Position numbers and translations under genes: made by a program
Source of the DNA: Weissella fangxianensis
GTDB lineage: Bacteria; Bacillota; Bacilli; Lactobacillales; Lactobacillaceae
Direction of reading: 5' to 3'
DNA length: 64,000 nucleotides
Assembly: GCF_024718545.1 (NCBI RefSeq)
Contig: NZ_JAMXDB010000004.1
Span: 22,080-86,079, forward strand
Notes under the pieces: model-generated
The model's database searches: none
The model's input: the letters and a program-made list of their open reading frames with translations, nothing else
What the model was told of the DNA's origin: nothing
Shown here: positions 1-9,053 of the stretch, in pieces
How the letters are laid out: every line of letters starts with the position of its first letter
Numbering within the stretch: position 1 is the first letter of the stretch

Positions 1-789
1 TATGTGGATGAAATTAATAAATCGGTCTTAATCTTCAGTGTGGGGTATGGGATTTATTCATTGATGTCATCGCTAACTGATTTACTACAATATTTTGGTG
101 CTAAAATTCATATTGAAGTTGATTCAATTGTGATGCCGTTTTTAAAGCGAACATTGCAATTTATTGTCATGGCACTAACCGTCACGATGATTCTATCTGA
201 CTGGGGTATTAATGTTAATGGTGTCTTTGCTGGTTTGGGGTTAGCAGGCTTGGCTGTTTCAATGGCTGCTCAAGACCCAATTAAAAATTTGCTTGGTGGT
301 ATTATTATTATTACTGAAAAGCCATTTCAAATTGGTGATGCGATCGAATCGCCTTCTGTTGCTGGTGTAGCAGAAGATATTACTTTCCGTTCAACTTTGA
401 TTCGAACAGGTGATGGCGCATTAGTTGTTGTCCCCAATGCAACCTTGTCTAACGAACCCATTACAAATTGGTCTCGGGTAGCAAAACGGAAAATTTCATT
501 GGTGTTTTACCTAGCTTTGGAAACCGATACGAAAGAAATTGTGGCTGTTTCCGAAGAGGTGATGCGGCAGTTATCATTGGATGAACGTTTTGATGCGGAT
601 AGTGTTAAAGCGGTAATTTCTCAAGTAACACCATATGGCTATGAATTTAATGTCAATGTGTTTGTTAATATGAACCCAGATACTGATTTTTCAGGTGATC
701 AGGCGGATGTTAATATGTTAGTTTTGCGTATTTTAGCTGCACATAACATCCATTTATCAGTTAACGCTAAACCAATGTCACAGCAGTAA
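1..789 (+). CDS. MscS-family mechanosensitive ion channel, 5' end outside window
   Basis: Small-conductance mechanosensitive channel that releases solutes from the cytoplasm on osmotic downshock. The frame is open to the first base of the window, so the gene is probably 5'-truncated and the in-frame GTG at 4 should not be taken as the start. What is visible is the last membrane helices, including a Gly/Ala-rich pore helix (motifs VFAGLGLAGLAVS and AAQDPIKN) and then the beta domain (motifs FQIGDAIE and VVVPNATLSNEPITNWSR) and the C-terminal alpha/beta domain. No hairpin terminator follows. The codB promoter begins at the stop codon. The family is secure; the paralogue is not. Confidence 0.85.
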   Translation, partial: YVDEINKSVLIFSVGYGIYSLMSSLTDLLQYFGAKIHIEVDSIVMPFLKRTLQFIVMALTVTMILSDWGINVNGVFAGLGLAGLAVSMAAQDPIKNLLGGIIIITEKPFQIGDAIESPSVAGVAEDITFRSTLIRTGDGALVVVPNATLSNEPITNWSRVAKRKISLVFYLALETDTKEIVAVSEEVMRQLSLDERFDADSVKAVISQVTPYGYEFNVNVFVNMNPDTDFSGDQADVNMLVLRILAAHNIHLSVNAKPMSQQ

Positions 790-818
790 TTGACTTTAAT
801 TTCAGAAAACGGTATAGT
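790..818 (+). promoter_or_regulatory. Sigma-A promoter of the codB transcript
   Basis: The -35 TTGACT (790-795) and -10 TATAGT (813-818) are separated by exactly 17 bp, directly after the MscS stop codon. The predicted start, near 825, puts the PyrR-like element and terminator described next inside a leader of about 130 nt. Confidence 0.7.
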
Positions 819-845
819 TTAGTACAATTAAATATTGCTTTTTTA

Positions 846-937
846 ATCGTCAGACGAGAGCTGACAAAGGAGCGCGTTATAAAAATAGATAACCAATTTA
901 AATCGCGCCATATTTGTGGGGCGATTTTTTTATACCC
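846..937 (+). promoter_or_regulatory. PyrR-type transcription attenuator in the codB leader
   Basis: The segment 848-870 (CGTCAGACGAGAGCTGAC followed by AAAGG) resembles the PyrR binding loop of Firmicute pyr leaders: a GTCAG/CTGAC stem with a GAGAG-containing loop, then AAAGG. A terminator-like hairpin follows, AAATCGCGCC (898-907) against GGGGCGATTT (917-926), with a T run at 925-930. GAGCGCG at 870-876 can instead pair with the CGCGC of the terminator, giving an antiterminator. Known PyrR logic would stop transcription when UMP is high. This fits a cytosine transporter downstream. The assignment is from eye matching only. Confidence 0.62.
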
Positions 938-954
938 CAATTGAGGAGGAGAAG

Positions 955-2313
955 ATGGCAAAAGAATTTGGGCAAGTACAGGTTATTAACGATAATGAGC
1001 GAACGATGTCAAATTGGGATATGTTTGCGACCTGGATAGGGGCAAATGCTAATAATGGTACCTGGTATATTGGTGGTGTGATTGCAGCGGCAGGTATGTA
1101 TACTGCATCGACGACTCTAATTGTGACAGGAATTTTGTCATATGTATTTCTAACATTAGCATCTTACATGGGCTATAAAACAGGATTACCTATGATGGCA
1201 TTAACAAGAGCATCGTTTGGGTTGAAAGGATCTTTCGGCCCCTCAGTCATTAATATCGTGCAATTTATCGGTTGGGCAGCAGCAAATACGTTTATTGCCG
1301 CTATTTCAATTTCGGTAATTTTTAAAGACATGTTGGGGTGGACGGCCTACGCCAATGGTGGTAAAGCTGGTCTAGTCGTCGGGATTATTATTATGTCCTT
1401 ATTACACTTAGCTTCGATTTCGTTAGGTGAAAAGTCTGTGCGTATGATTGAACGAATCGGGATTATTTTAGTCATTATTTTTGTTGTTTGGGAGGCGATT
1501 GTGGTCTTTCAAAATGTCTCATTGAGTCAAATTTTTGATTGGCAACCGCCTAAATCAGTCCGTATCTCTTCAGGGGCGGCAATTGATATCCTGGCTGCTT
1601 TTAATTTGGCTTGGGTAACAGCATCTTCTGACTTTTCTAGATTTGCTAAGAAAAAGTCGGGTGCAACTGGTTGGTCATTCTTGGGAGCAAATCTGGGCTT
1701 ATTTGGGTTTGCCTTTATTGGGCTATTAGCAACTATTGGGACTGCTGTTATGAATAATTCATTTGATCCAAATGACTCAGATCCGTCAACGATTGCGTCT
1801 AAATTAGGATTAGGAATTATTGCTTTATTGGTTATTATCATGACATCAACGACTGCTAATGCGGTTAACTTGATGGCGGCGGGTTCTGCACTAACTAATA
1901 TGTGGCATAAATTAAAACTAACGCCTGCCTTGTGGATCGTTACGCTTATTGCAACGCTTGTTTCATTTATTCCGCTATTATTTGCGACTTTCTTAGAGGC
2001 ATTCACAACATTTTTGGACTATATCGGCATGTTTTTAGGTCCCGAAATTGCGGTTTTCTTGGTTGATTACTTTGTGATTCGTAAGGGGAAGTATGAATTG
2101 TCAGAGATTACTAAAGTTAGTGGCAAATATTGGTACCAAAGCGGTTTGAACTGGTTGGCGATTCTCTCGTGGGGTAGTGGTATCATTCTGTACTTTAGTT
2201 TAAAATATGTTTCTTGGATAAGTGAGACGATTGGTGTCACATTTGTTGCGATGCTCCTATCAGGAATCATCTATTATCTATTAACCAAATTATTTAATGG
2301 TAGAGCAAAATAA
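955..2313 (+). CDS. codB: Cytosine permease, NCS1 family
   Basis: A 452-residue nucleobase:cation symporter of the NCS1 family, likely importing cytosine for salvage. It has about 12 hydrophobic segments. The N-terminal NCS1 region contains SNWDMFATWIGANANNGTWY, and further family-like stretches are TRASFGLKGS and WVTASSDFSRFAKK. I place the start at the ATG at 955 because AGGAGG (944-949) sits 5 nt upstream; an in-frame GTG at 916 lies inside the leader terminator. Cytosine deaminase is encoded two genes downstream and a PyrR-like attenuator lies upstream. Both favour cytosine over other NCS1 substrates such as allantoin or thiamine precursors. Confidence 0.85.
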   Translation: MAKEFGQVQVINDNERTMSNWDMFATWIGANANNGTWYIGGVIAAAGMYTASTTLIVTGILSYVFLTLASYMGYKTGLPMMALTRASFGLKGSFGPSVINIVQFIGWAAANTFIAAISISVIFKDMLGWTAYANGGKAGLVVGIIIMSLLHLASISLGEKSVRMIERIGIILVIIFVVWEAIVVFQNVSLSQIFDWQPPKSVRISSGAAIDILAAFNLAWVTASSDFSRFAKKKSGATGWSFLGANLGLFGFAFIGLLATIGTAVMNNSFDPNDSDPSTIASKLGLGIIALLVIIMTSTTANAVNLMAAGSALTNMWHKLKLTPALWIVTLIATLVSFIPLLFATFLEAFTTFLDYIGMFLGPEIAVFLVDYFVIRKGKYELSEITKVSGKYWYQSGLNWLAILSWGSGIILYFSLKYVSWISETIGVTFVAMLLSGIIYYLLTKLFNGRAK

Positions 2314-2340
2314 AATTTTATTTTTGAGGATCGGATTTTG

Positions 2341-4425
2341 ATGAAATACTTGATTATCACAGAAAAGCCATCAGCTGCTAAAAACTTTATAAAAGCATTG
2401 GGTGGGCAGTCAGGTGAATATGCTGGCTATGCTTATCAAATTGTCAATCTTCATGGACATATGATGACTTTTAAGGAACCAGAAGAAATGGTTGCTGAGG
2501 ATTTACGTACGGCGTATAAGTCTTGGACCTTAAAATATTTACCTTGGCAATTAGACCAAATGAACTGGCAGCGGACATATTTAAAACAACGTCAGCCAAG
2601 AACTGGACGGTTAAAATCCACTAAATCAGAATTGGTAACCTTAAAACAGGAAAGTCAACGTCAGTATGATGCTATTGTAATTGCCACTGATACCGATCCA
2701 TCAGGTGAAGGCGATTTGTTGGCATGGGAAGTGATTGATGCTATCCGTTGGCAAGGTAAAGTATTGCGAGCAAATTTTGTTGATGAAGCGCCGCAAAGCA
2801 TTCGCCAGGCAATGAATCATCTAATTGATGTCTCAGATAAAACGCAACATGGATCTTACTTAAAGGGAGAAACCCGCAGTCGTTGGGATTTTGCTTCGAT
2901 GCAATTGACAAGAATTGCAACAACCTCTGCTAAAAAGGCCGGATTTAAAGTTGTTGCCCGTGAAGGCCGGTTGAAGTCAGTAATTGTTTGGAAAATCTAT
3001 GAACAAATGCGAGCAATTAAGAACTATGTGAAAAGGCCTTTTTATGAAGTCCGATTCAAAGATTTAGCAGGGCACGTATTTAAGCGTACTGTACCAAAAG
3101 ATGAGCAAGTTACTTGGCGATATCTTGATAAAGAATCTGCACAAAATGACAAACAAAACTACCAAACTGCTGATGTTGTGAATGAAAAACATGTTAAGCG
3201 GCGCCAAGCACCTGATAAGTTATTGGACTTAGCAGGTTTGGCAGCTATTTTAGCGCCACGTGGTTTTGATAGTAAAGAGGTGTTACGAACGTATCAGAAA
3301 CTGTATGAAGCACAAATTGTTTCATATCCAAGAACTGACGATCAATCGGTGACACCGGAACAGTTTGCAGAATTACTACCGAAAATTGATCAGATTGCTG
3401 ATCTAGTTGGTGTAAACAAACAACTACTAACACATCGTGAACCACGACAGACGCATGTTAAGGCACAAGGATCACACGGGGCTAATCGTCCTGGTTTGAA
3501 CGTTCCGATAAGCATGCAATCATTATCGAAATATGGTGTTAGTGCTGCCGCTATTTATGAAATTTTGGCCAAAAATTATTTAGCCATGCTAGCAGAAGAT
3601 TATATTTATGATCATGTTACAGCTGAAATCAGACAATATCCTAGCTTTAAAACGGCATTTAACGTGCCCATAGCTAAAAATTATAAACTCGTTTATGATG
3701 CACAACAGGCTTTGCAAGATGACAAGGCGGATGAGAATCAAATGAATAGAATACTTGGTCCACAGGCAGATCCGTACATTTATGAGGGCAGTAATAAGAA
3801 ACCTAGCTACCCAACGACTAAGTGGTTAATGGCCTTTTTAGAAAAGCATGATGTTGGTACTGGGGCAACCCGTGTTTCGACGCTTTCTGAGATGAGTCAA
3901 GGTACTCGGAAAATGATGACTGAAAAAAGGGGTCGATTGACACTTACTGAAACGGGGAATGTTTCCGCTATTATGGTAGATGGTACTTGGATTGCGTCAC
4001 CCAAGATCACGAAAAGGTTATTCGAAATGATGGACGAAGTTGGTGAGTTCCAGCTAACTATGGCAAAAGCGTTAGATTCGGTTAGCCAAGTAATCCAGCA
4101 TGATATGCCCATTATGGTTGAAAATGCGCAGAGATTATCGGATGAATTAGGAGCACCAAAACCTACTGCCACCAGAACTAGCTCAAAAAAGAAAACTGAG
4201 AAGATTACAGCAAAATTTAAAGGTAAAGAAATTAGTTTTTCGAAAACTTGGAGTAATCATACATTTTCAGATGATGAGCTACAACAACTACTCAATGGTG
4301 ATGAAATTAGTTTTGCCGCCAAGACAAAAAGAGGAAAAAGTTATACTGCGACGGGTTATTTGGCCAAACAGACGTACAAGGGGCATCCATTTTATGGATT
4401 TAAACTGAAGCCAAGAAAAAAGTAA
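2341..4425 (+). CDS. topB: DNA topoisomerase III (type IA)
   Basis: Type IA topoisomerase of 694 residues that passes single strands to decatenate or relax DNA. The N-terminal Toprim domain has the conserved Glu in IITEKPSAAK and the metal motif DTDPSGEGD near residue 117. The active-site Tyr is about residue 329 in SYPRTDD. The last 75 residues form a repeat module (KFKGKEISFSKTWS) seen at the C-terminus of TopB-like enzymes. No zinc-finger cysteines are seen, unlike TopA. The ATG at 2341 is preferred; a TTG at 2338 is immediately upstream and GAGGA (2326-2330) could serve either. It lies 27 nt after codB and 25 nt before codA, so it is probably cotranscribed with both, which is odd for its function. 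Confidence 0.88.
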   Translation: MKYLIITEKPSAAKNFIKALGGQSGEYAGYAYQIVNLHGHMMTFKEPEEMVAEDLRTAYKSWTLKYLPWQLDQMNWQRTYLKQRQPRTGRLKSTKSELVTLKQESQRQYDAIVIATDTDPSGEGDLLAWEVIDAIRWQGKVLRANFVDEAPQSIRQAMNHLIDVSDKTQHGSYLKGETRSRWDFASMQLTRIATTSAKKAGFKVVAREGRLKSVIVWKIYEQMRAIKNYVKRPFYEVRFKDLAGHVFKRTVPKDEQVTWRYLDKESAQNDKQNYQTADVVNEKHVKRRQAPDKLLDLAGLAAILAPRGFDSKEVLRTYQKLYEAQIVSYPRTDDQSVTPEQFAELLPKIDQIADLVGVNKQLLTHREPRQTHVKAQGSHGANRPGLNVPISMQSLSKYGVSAAAIYEILAKNYLAMLAEDYIYDHVTAEIRQYPSFKTAFNVPIAKNYKLVYDAQQALQDDKADENQMNRILGPQADPYIYEGSNKKPSYPTTKWLMAFLEKHDVGTGATRVSTLSEMSQGTRKMMTEKRGRLTLTETGNVSAIMVDGTWIASPKITKRLFEMMDEVGEFQLTMAKALDSVSQVIQHDMPIMVENAQRLSDELGAPKPTATRTSSKKKTEKITAKFKGKEISFSKTWSNHTFSDDELQQLLNGDEISFAAKTKRGKSYTATGYLAKQTYKGHPFYGFKLKPRKK

Positions 4426-4450
4426 CTGTTAAATATTAAGGAGATTAGGG

Positions 4451-5692
4451 ATGTTAATCAAACAAGTTGTGATTGAAAATGCTGCAAAACGCCAAGATGT
4501 CCGCGTGACGAATGGCAAATTTGTGGCTATTGCGGATTCTTTAACACCAATTGCTGATGAACAAGTTATTGATGCGACAGGAAAATTAATGCTACCACCA
4601 TTTGTCGATCCTCATGTTCATCTAGATGCAACGCTGACTGCTGGTCAGCCAGAATGGAATGAAAGCGGCACATTGTTTGATGGTATTCGTATTTGGGGTG
4701 AACGTAAACAAACTCTATCACATGAAGATGTTAAAAAGCGGGCAATCCAGGCTTTGAAATTACAGGCAGCCCATGGATTGCAGTTTGTGCGCTCCCATGT
4801 TGATGTGACCGATCCGGACCTAGTTGCCTTAAAAGCATTATTGGAAGTTCGTGAAGAAGCAAAGCCGTGGATGACTTTGCAGTTGGTTGCTTTTCCGCAG
4901 GAAGGTATTCTTTCTTTTCCTAATGGTAAAGAATTGATGACCCAGGCAGCTGAAATGGGGGTAGATGCACTAGGCGCAATTCCTCATTTTGAATTTACAC
5001 GTGAGTATTCAGTAGATTCATTACACTTTGTTTTTGACTTAGCGAAAAAATACCATTTATTGGTAGATGCACATACAGATGAAATTGATGATCCAGCTTC
5101 ACGTGGGTTAGAAACATTAGCTACGTTGGCGCTCGAAACAGGGTTGAAGGAACGTGTAACGGCATCACATACAACTGCTATGGGTTCTTATAATGATGCA
5201 TACGTTTCTAAATTAATGCGGCTTTTGAAGATGGCAGATATTAATTTCGTCGCCAATCCCTTAATTAATATGTATCTAGGAGGACGCTTTGACACCTATC
5301 CAAAACGGCGTGGATTGACACGTGTTAAAGAGCTTGATCAAGAAGGACTGAACGTTGCTTTTGGTGAAGATGATATTCAAGACCCTTGGTATCCAATGGG
5401 GAATGGGAATATGATGGACGTCTTGCATATGGGGCTGCATGCGACTCAAATAATGGGTTATACCGAAATTATGAATTCATACCGTTTTATTACCAAGCAA
5501 GGGGCTCGCACCATGCAGGTTATAGATAATTACGGTATTGAGGTTGGTAAATCAGCTAACTTTTTGATTTTTAATGCTGATAATTGGTACAACACTTTAA
5601 ACGAACGCGCAGAATTACTTTATTCTGTACATGAAGGTCATATTTTGGTGGAAACTGAGCCAGCAAATACGCAAGTTCATTTACCAAAATAA
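4451..5692 (+). CDS. codA: Cytosine deaminase
   Basis: Amidohydrolase of 413 residues converting cytosine to uracil plus ammonia. Metal and catalytic residues expected for CodA are visible: H55 and H57 in DPHVHLD, a His in DAHTDEIDDP, a His in TASHTTAMGSY, and the Asp in GEDDIQDPWYPMGNG. These CodA-type motifs separate it from dihydroorotase or adenine deaminase. AAGGAG precedes the ATG at good spacing. Together with codB it forms a salvage pair, although topB is inserted between them. A terminator hairpin follows at 5761-5798. Confidence 0.9.
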   Translation: MLIKQVVIENAAKRQDVRVTNGKFVAIADSLTPIADEQVIDATGKLMLPPFVDPHVHLDATLTAGQPEWNESGTLFDGIRIWGERKQTLSHEDVKKRAIQALKLQAAHGLQFVRSHVDVTDPDLVALKALLEVREEAKPWMTLQLVAFPQEGILSFPNGKELMTQAAEMGVDALGAIPHFEFTREYSVDSLHFVFDLAKKYHLLVDAHTDEIDDPASRGLETLATLALETGLKERVTASHTTAMGSYNDAYVSKLMRLLKMADINFVANPLINMYLGGRFDTYPKRRGLTRVKELDQEGLNVAFGEDDIQDPWYPMGNGNMMDVLHMGLHATQIMGYTEIMNSYRFITKQGARTMQVIDNYGIEVGKSANFLIFNADNWYNTLNERAELLYSVHEGHILVETEPANTQVHLPK

Positions 5693-5760
5693 GGTAATCC
5701 TATCTGGAAACGTATTTTTACTTGAAATTTAACGATTTATAATTGATGAATTTTAAATCC

Positions 5761-5798
5761 AATGGGCGGGGGCGCATTCTTGTGTTCCTGCCCATTTT
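5761..5798 (+). terminator. Rho-independent terminator after codA
   Basis: AATGGGCGGG (5761-5770) pairs with CCTGCCCATT (5787-5796) through one G-U pair, followed by a short T run. It ends the codB-topB-codA unit. Confidence 0.75.
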
Positions 5799-5939
5799 GC
5801 ATGACTTTTAGCAAAAATAATTTTTATGGTGTTGCAGTGATGAAATAACAAATTAAAAAGTTTTAAGAAGCATCGTTGTATAATAGAAATTAAAGAATTA
5901 TGAAATAAAAAAGTGCTGATGGTGGATATAGGTAAAAAT

Positions 5940-6668
5940 ATGAAATTGTTAATGATAGAAGATAATACATCCGTGTCAGAAATGATGGGGATGTTTTATA
6001 AAAAAGAAGCATGGGACGTTACAAATGCTTATGATGGTGAGGAAGGGCTTAGGTTATTTAATGAGAATGTCCAATCATGGGATGTGGTTATCCTGGATTT
6101 AAACCTGCCCAAAGTTGATGGGATGCAAGTCGCATTGAAAATTAGAGAAGTATCGGCAGAAGTGCCGCTGATTATGCTAACAGCTCGTGATTCGGATTCA
6201 GATCAGGTGCTGGGCTTTGAAGTTGGTGCGGATGATTATGTAACGAAACCATTTAGCCCAATTACGTTGATAGCGCGGATCAAAGCATTATATCGACGAG
6301 CAACGATGCAACCTGCTAGCCATGAAGAAGATGTTATCGATGATTTTGATGTGCAAACACGGACGTTTAAATTAAATTCACGGACACGTGAAGCATACTT
6401 AAATGATGTGCTGATTCCAGATTTGACACCGAAAGAATTTGATTTACTCCGCGTGCTTTCAAAAAAGCAACGTCAGGTCTTTTCACGTGATCAATTATTA
6501 CAATTGGTCTGGGACTATGAGTATTTTGGTGATGAGCGTACAGTTGATGCACATGTGAAGAAGTTGCGTCAAAAGATTGAAAAAGTTGGGCCACAGGTTA
6601 TTCAAACCGTGTGGGGCGTTGGCTATAAATTTGATGATTCAAATGTGCCTGAAACACAGATGAAATAA
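5940..6668 (+). CDS. OmpR-family response regulator
   Basis: Response regulator of 242 residues. The receiver domain (residues 1-118) has the acidic pair IEDN, the phospho-acceptor D53 in ILDLNLPKVDG and K103 in VTKPFSP. The C-terminal winged-helix DNA-binding domain ends with the usual RTVDAHVKKLRQKI and VWGVGYKF motifs. I start at the ATG at 5940, matching family N-termini (MKLLMIEDN); an in-frame GTG at 5913 would add nine residues, and the ribosome site is weak either way. A TATAAT at 5879-5884 may be the promoter. The sensor kinase follows 17 nt downstream. The stimulus and the regulon cannot be read from the sequence. Confidence 0.88.
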   Translation: MKLLMIEDNTSVSEMMGMFYKKEAWDVTNAYDGEEGLRLFNENVQSWDVVILDLNLPKVDGMQVALKIREVSAEVPLIMLTARDSDSDQVLGFEVGADDYVTKPFSPITLIARIKALYRRATMQPASHEEDVIDDFDVQTRTFKLNSRTREAYLNDVLIPDLTPKEFDLLRVLSKKQRQVFSRDQLLQLVWDYEYFGDERTVDAHVKKLRQKIEKVGPQVIQTVWGVGYKFDDSNVPETQMK

Positions 6669-6685
6669 CCGGATGAGATGTGCAT

Positions 6686-7588
6686 ATGAAAAAAGGACGC
6701 GTTGAAAAATTATTAATCATACTGATCCTAGTGTTTATCTTGGCAACTGTGTTCGTATGTCTACATTTGCATGCGCTCTTGATTACGTTAATGTTAGTGT
6801 TGCTTACCATAATTGGCTTATATGGTCTGATAGCGTTAAAGAAACAGATGGGTTTAGTAGCAAAGCAGCAACAGGAGTTGACGAATTTAAAAAATAAGGC
6901 TGTTATGCAACGTGAAGAAGAAGCAGCTATGTTATCGAATGCTTCACATGAAATGCGGACACCCTTAACAACGATTGCGGGGATTGCTGAAGGGTTACAA
7001 TATGGTGTTATTAATCCAGATGAGCAGCAACATTCCTATGATTTGATTAAGGAAGAGGCGGATCGATTAACTCGGTTAATTAAGTCAACATTGTCATATG
7101 AACGATTAAGACAACAACAATTAGAAAATCAACCGGAAAATTTTGATGTTGTGCAAGTTATTCGCCGTCAGATTGATCAATTGCTGAAGCAAGCAGAATC
7201 CGTTGGGAATGAAATTCAAGATTTAACAAAACAAGATATTTTTGTTTACGCAGACCCGGATCAAGTGGCTCAAATTTTAACGAATATTCTAGCAAATGCT
7301 ACTCAATTCACAACTAATGGTATTATTACTGTCTCAGTTGAAACTGAAAATAATCAGGCCCGGATTATCATATCAGATACGGGGATTGGTATGACCGAAG
7401 ACCAGTTAAGCAAGATGTGGCAACGGTATTATAAAGTTGATCCATCGCGAACAAAACGTGGTGAATCTGGGTTAGGGATGGCTATTGTGCAGAAACTAGT
7501 CAGTGCTAATCATGGTGAAATCAAAGTGTCTTCTAAGTTAGGAATTGGCACGACTTTTGAAATCATTTTACCCGCAATTAATAAGTAA
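6686..7588 (+). CDS. Sensor histidine kinase
   Basis: Membrane histidine kinase of 300 residues, partner of the preceding regulator. Two closely spaced hydrophobic segments (about residues 9-28 and 31-48) leave almost no extracellular loop, so it probably senses within the membrane, or through a partner, rather than by an external domain. The H box (SNASHEMRTPLTT, H88), N box (ILANATQF), G1 (DTGIGM) and G2 (GESGLGMAIV) are all intact. The ATG at 6686 is chosen because GGATGAG (6671-6677) is 8 nt upstream; a GTG at 6680 is too close. Such short two-helix kinases are sometimes called intramembrane-sensing kinases. Confidence 0.87.
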   Translation: MKKGRVEKLLIILILVFILATVFVCLHLHALLITLMLVLLTIIGLYGLIALKKQMGLVAKQQQELTNLKNKAVMQREEEAAMLSNASHEMRTPLTTIAGIAEGLQYGVINPDEQQHSYDLIKEEADRLTRLIKSTLSYERLRQQQLENQPENFDVVQVIRRQIDQLLKQAESVGNEIQDLTKQDIFVYADPDQVAQILTNILANATQFTTNGIITVSVETENNQARIIISDTGIGMTEDQLSKMWQRYYKVDPSRTKRGESGLGMAIVQKLVSANHGEIKVSSKLGIGTTFEIILPAINK

Positions 7589-7641
7589 TACTTAGTGACA
7601 CATTTTATTTGAAATTATTTCACAAAATGATATCGATTATA

Positions 7642-7670
7642 TTGTTTTTAAACATTTATTGTGGTATTAT
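7642..7670 (+). promoter_or_regulatory. Promoter of the GlcU-like transporter
   Basis: TTGTTT (7642-7647) and TATTAT (7665-7670) have a 17-bp spacer. An inverted repeat, ATTCA and TGAAT with a 6-nt gap (about 7670-7685), sits just downstream of the -10 and could be an operator. Confidence 0.5.
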
Positions 7671-7713
7671 TCAATGTTGTGAATATTTTTTGAATTATTG
7701 TGAAGGAGATATT

Positions 7714-8658
7714 ATGTCGATTTTAATTGCGTTGATTCCGGCATTAGCCTGGGGATCAGTAGGGTTGGTTACCACTAAGATGGGTGGTACGGCTGCGCAA
7801 GGAACGTTAGGAATGACTTTTGGGTCATTAGTCTTTGGGTTGCTAACACTGTGCGTTTTCGTTATTCCGAATTCGGGTATGTCATTTGCATTTAATCCAC
7901 GTATTTGGTTGGTTGGTTTCGTTTCTGGAATTTTTTGGGCTGTTGGAACTGCTGGCCAGTTCGTGGGGTTCAAAAAATTAGGTGTGTCGATTGGACAGCC
8001 ATTATCAACTGCTGGCCAAATTATTGGTAATGCCTTGTTGGCTGCTGTTGTGTTGGGTGAGTGGCGGACTGGTCATATGTGGTTATTTGGGACAATTGCC
8101 ATTATTGCCGTTGGCTTGGGTGCTGTATTAACAGCTTTGCCTGATTCTGCAGAGTCTGATCAAGCGGCTGCTAACCGTGATATGAAAAGTGGTGCAATTG
8201 CAGTCTTGATTTCAACTTTGGGATTTATGATGTACTTTATTTTCCCTAATTTGCTGAACAAGATGGGTTATATAACTGATCATGTGCACAACCAAAATAA
8301 AGGGTTGGATTACATGACCGCAATTGTTGGTCCGCAGTCAATTGGTCAAGTTTTGGGAGCATTCATAATTGTTATCTTCTTTATGAAAGAAGGTAAGACA
8401 ATGTTTGAAAAAGGAACTTGGCGCAATATGGTCACTGGTTTGGTTTGGGGACTTGGAAATGTCTTTATGTTTATTTCAGCTGCTAATCCAAATGTTGGTC
8501 AAGCGATTGCCGCTACTTTGTCACAAACAGGTGTCATTGTCGGAACGTTTGGAGCTATCTTCTTACTAAAAGAGAAGAAAACACCACGCCAAATGGTTTA
8601 TATTGCAATTGGATCAATTTTGGTAGTTGTTGGCGCTATTTTGATAGCCCGACTATAA
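7714..8658 (+). CDS. GlcU/RhaT-type sugar transporter (GRP family)
   Basis: Membrane protein of 314 residues with about ten hydrophobic helices and the two-fold drug/metabolite-transporter fold. Family-like motifs include ALIPALAWGSVGLV at the N-terminus, STAGQIIGNALLA, and GVIVGTFGAIFLLKEKKT near the end. The glucose/ribose porter family takes up glucose (GlcU) or ribose (RbsU) by proton symport, so this is probably a non-PTS sugar uptake route. Substrate is not certain. The start at 7714 follows AAGGAG; the open frame from 7609 lacks a ribosome site and would include the promoter. Monocistronic, with its own terminator. Confidence 0.8.
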   Translation: MSILIALIPALAWGSVGLVTTKMGGTAAQGTLGMTFGSLVFGLLTLCVFVIPNSGMSFAFNPRIWLVGFVSGIFWAVGTAGQFVGFKKLGVSIGQPLSTAGQIIGNALLAAVVLGEWRTGHMWLFGTIAIIAVGLGAVLTALPDSAESDQAAANRDMKSGAIAVLISTLGFMMYFIFPNLLNKMGYITDHVHNQNKGLDYMTAIVGPQSIGQVLGAFIIVIFFMKEGKTMFEKGTWRNMVTGLVWGLGNVFMFISAANPNVGQAIAATLSQTGVIVGTFGAIFLLKEKKTPRQMVYIAIGSILVVVGAILIARL

Positions 8659-8677
8659 TTATTTACTAAATAAGGAG

Positions 8678-8709
8678 ACTGGAACAAACGAAAATGTTCC
8701 AGTTTTTTT
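8678..8709 (+). terminator. Terminator after the GlcU-like gene
   Basis: ACTGGAACA (8678-8686) pairs perfectly with TGTTCCAGT (8695-8703), followed by seven T. It belongs to the GAGAC-type hairpin family seen repeatedly in this window. Confidence 0.85.
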
Positions 8710-8712
8710 GTG

Positions 8713-8904
8713 CAAAAATGACGCAAATTAAGTTACACGCCAGCTTCAAAATAACTTTGTTCACGCTCTATTTAAACGCGTTCCCAAAGTCTGAAGACTC
8801 AATGTAACGAAATTTACGCCATTCCTGTCCTGCGCTTTGCTACGGCCAAAAATGCCGCAAACCACGTTACACGCCAGCTTCAAAACAACTTTGTTCACGC
8901 TCTA
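8713..8904 (+). repeat. Imperfect 58-bp direct repeat in a non-coding spacer
   Basis: 8713-8770 and 8847-8904 are the same length and near-identical, with one mismatch over the last 39 bp (GTTACACGCC, AGCTTCAAAA or AGCTTCAAAAC, then CTTTGTTCACGCTCTA) and about five in the first 19. No ORF of note spans them and no transposase is near. They occupy most of the roughly 395-bp gap before galM. Function unknown. Confidence 0.8.
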
Positions 8905-8932
8905 CTCTTATACATGATGTGAGCATCAAGTT

Positions 8933-8957
8933 TATAATCGTTATGAAAACGGTTTAT
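8933..8957 (+). promoter_or_regulatory. Possible galM promoter -10 and cre-like site
   Basis: A TATAAT (8933-8938) is followed at 8944-8957 by TGAAAACGGTTTAT, which matches the CcpA cre consensus at all but its last two positions. A cre just downstream of a start site would suggest catabolite repression of galM. The -35 is unclear. Confidence 0.4.
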
Positions 8958-9053
8958 TTATATCCAGTTGCTTACAAGATAATATGCTAAAATACAATTA
9001 TATTGAGAGTTTTTAATTGAATGTTTTAGGGGAATTGAAAAGAGGGAATTATA

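Noticed and set aside
1527..2006. Minus-strand 159-aa ORF inside codB
   Set aside because: Antisense to a membrane protein with clear NCS1 motifs; composition is that of a shadow frame.
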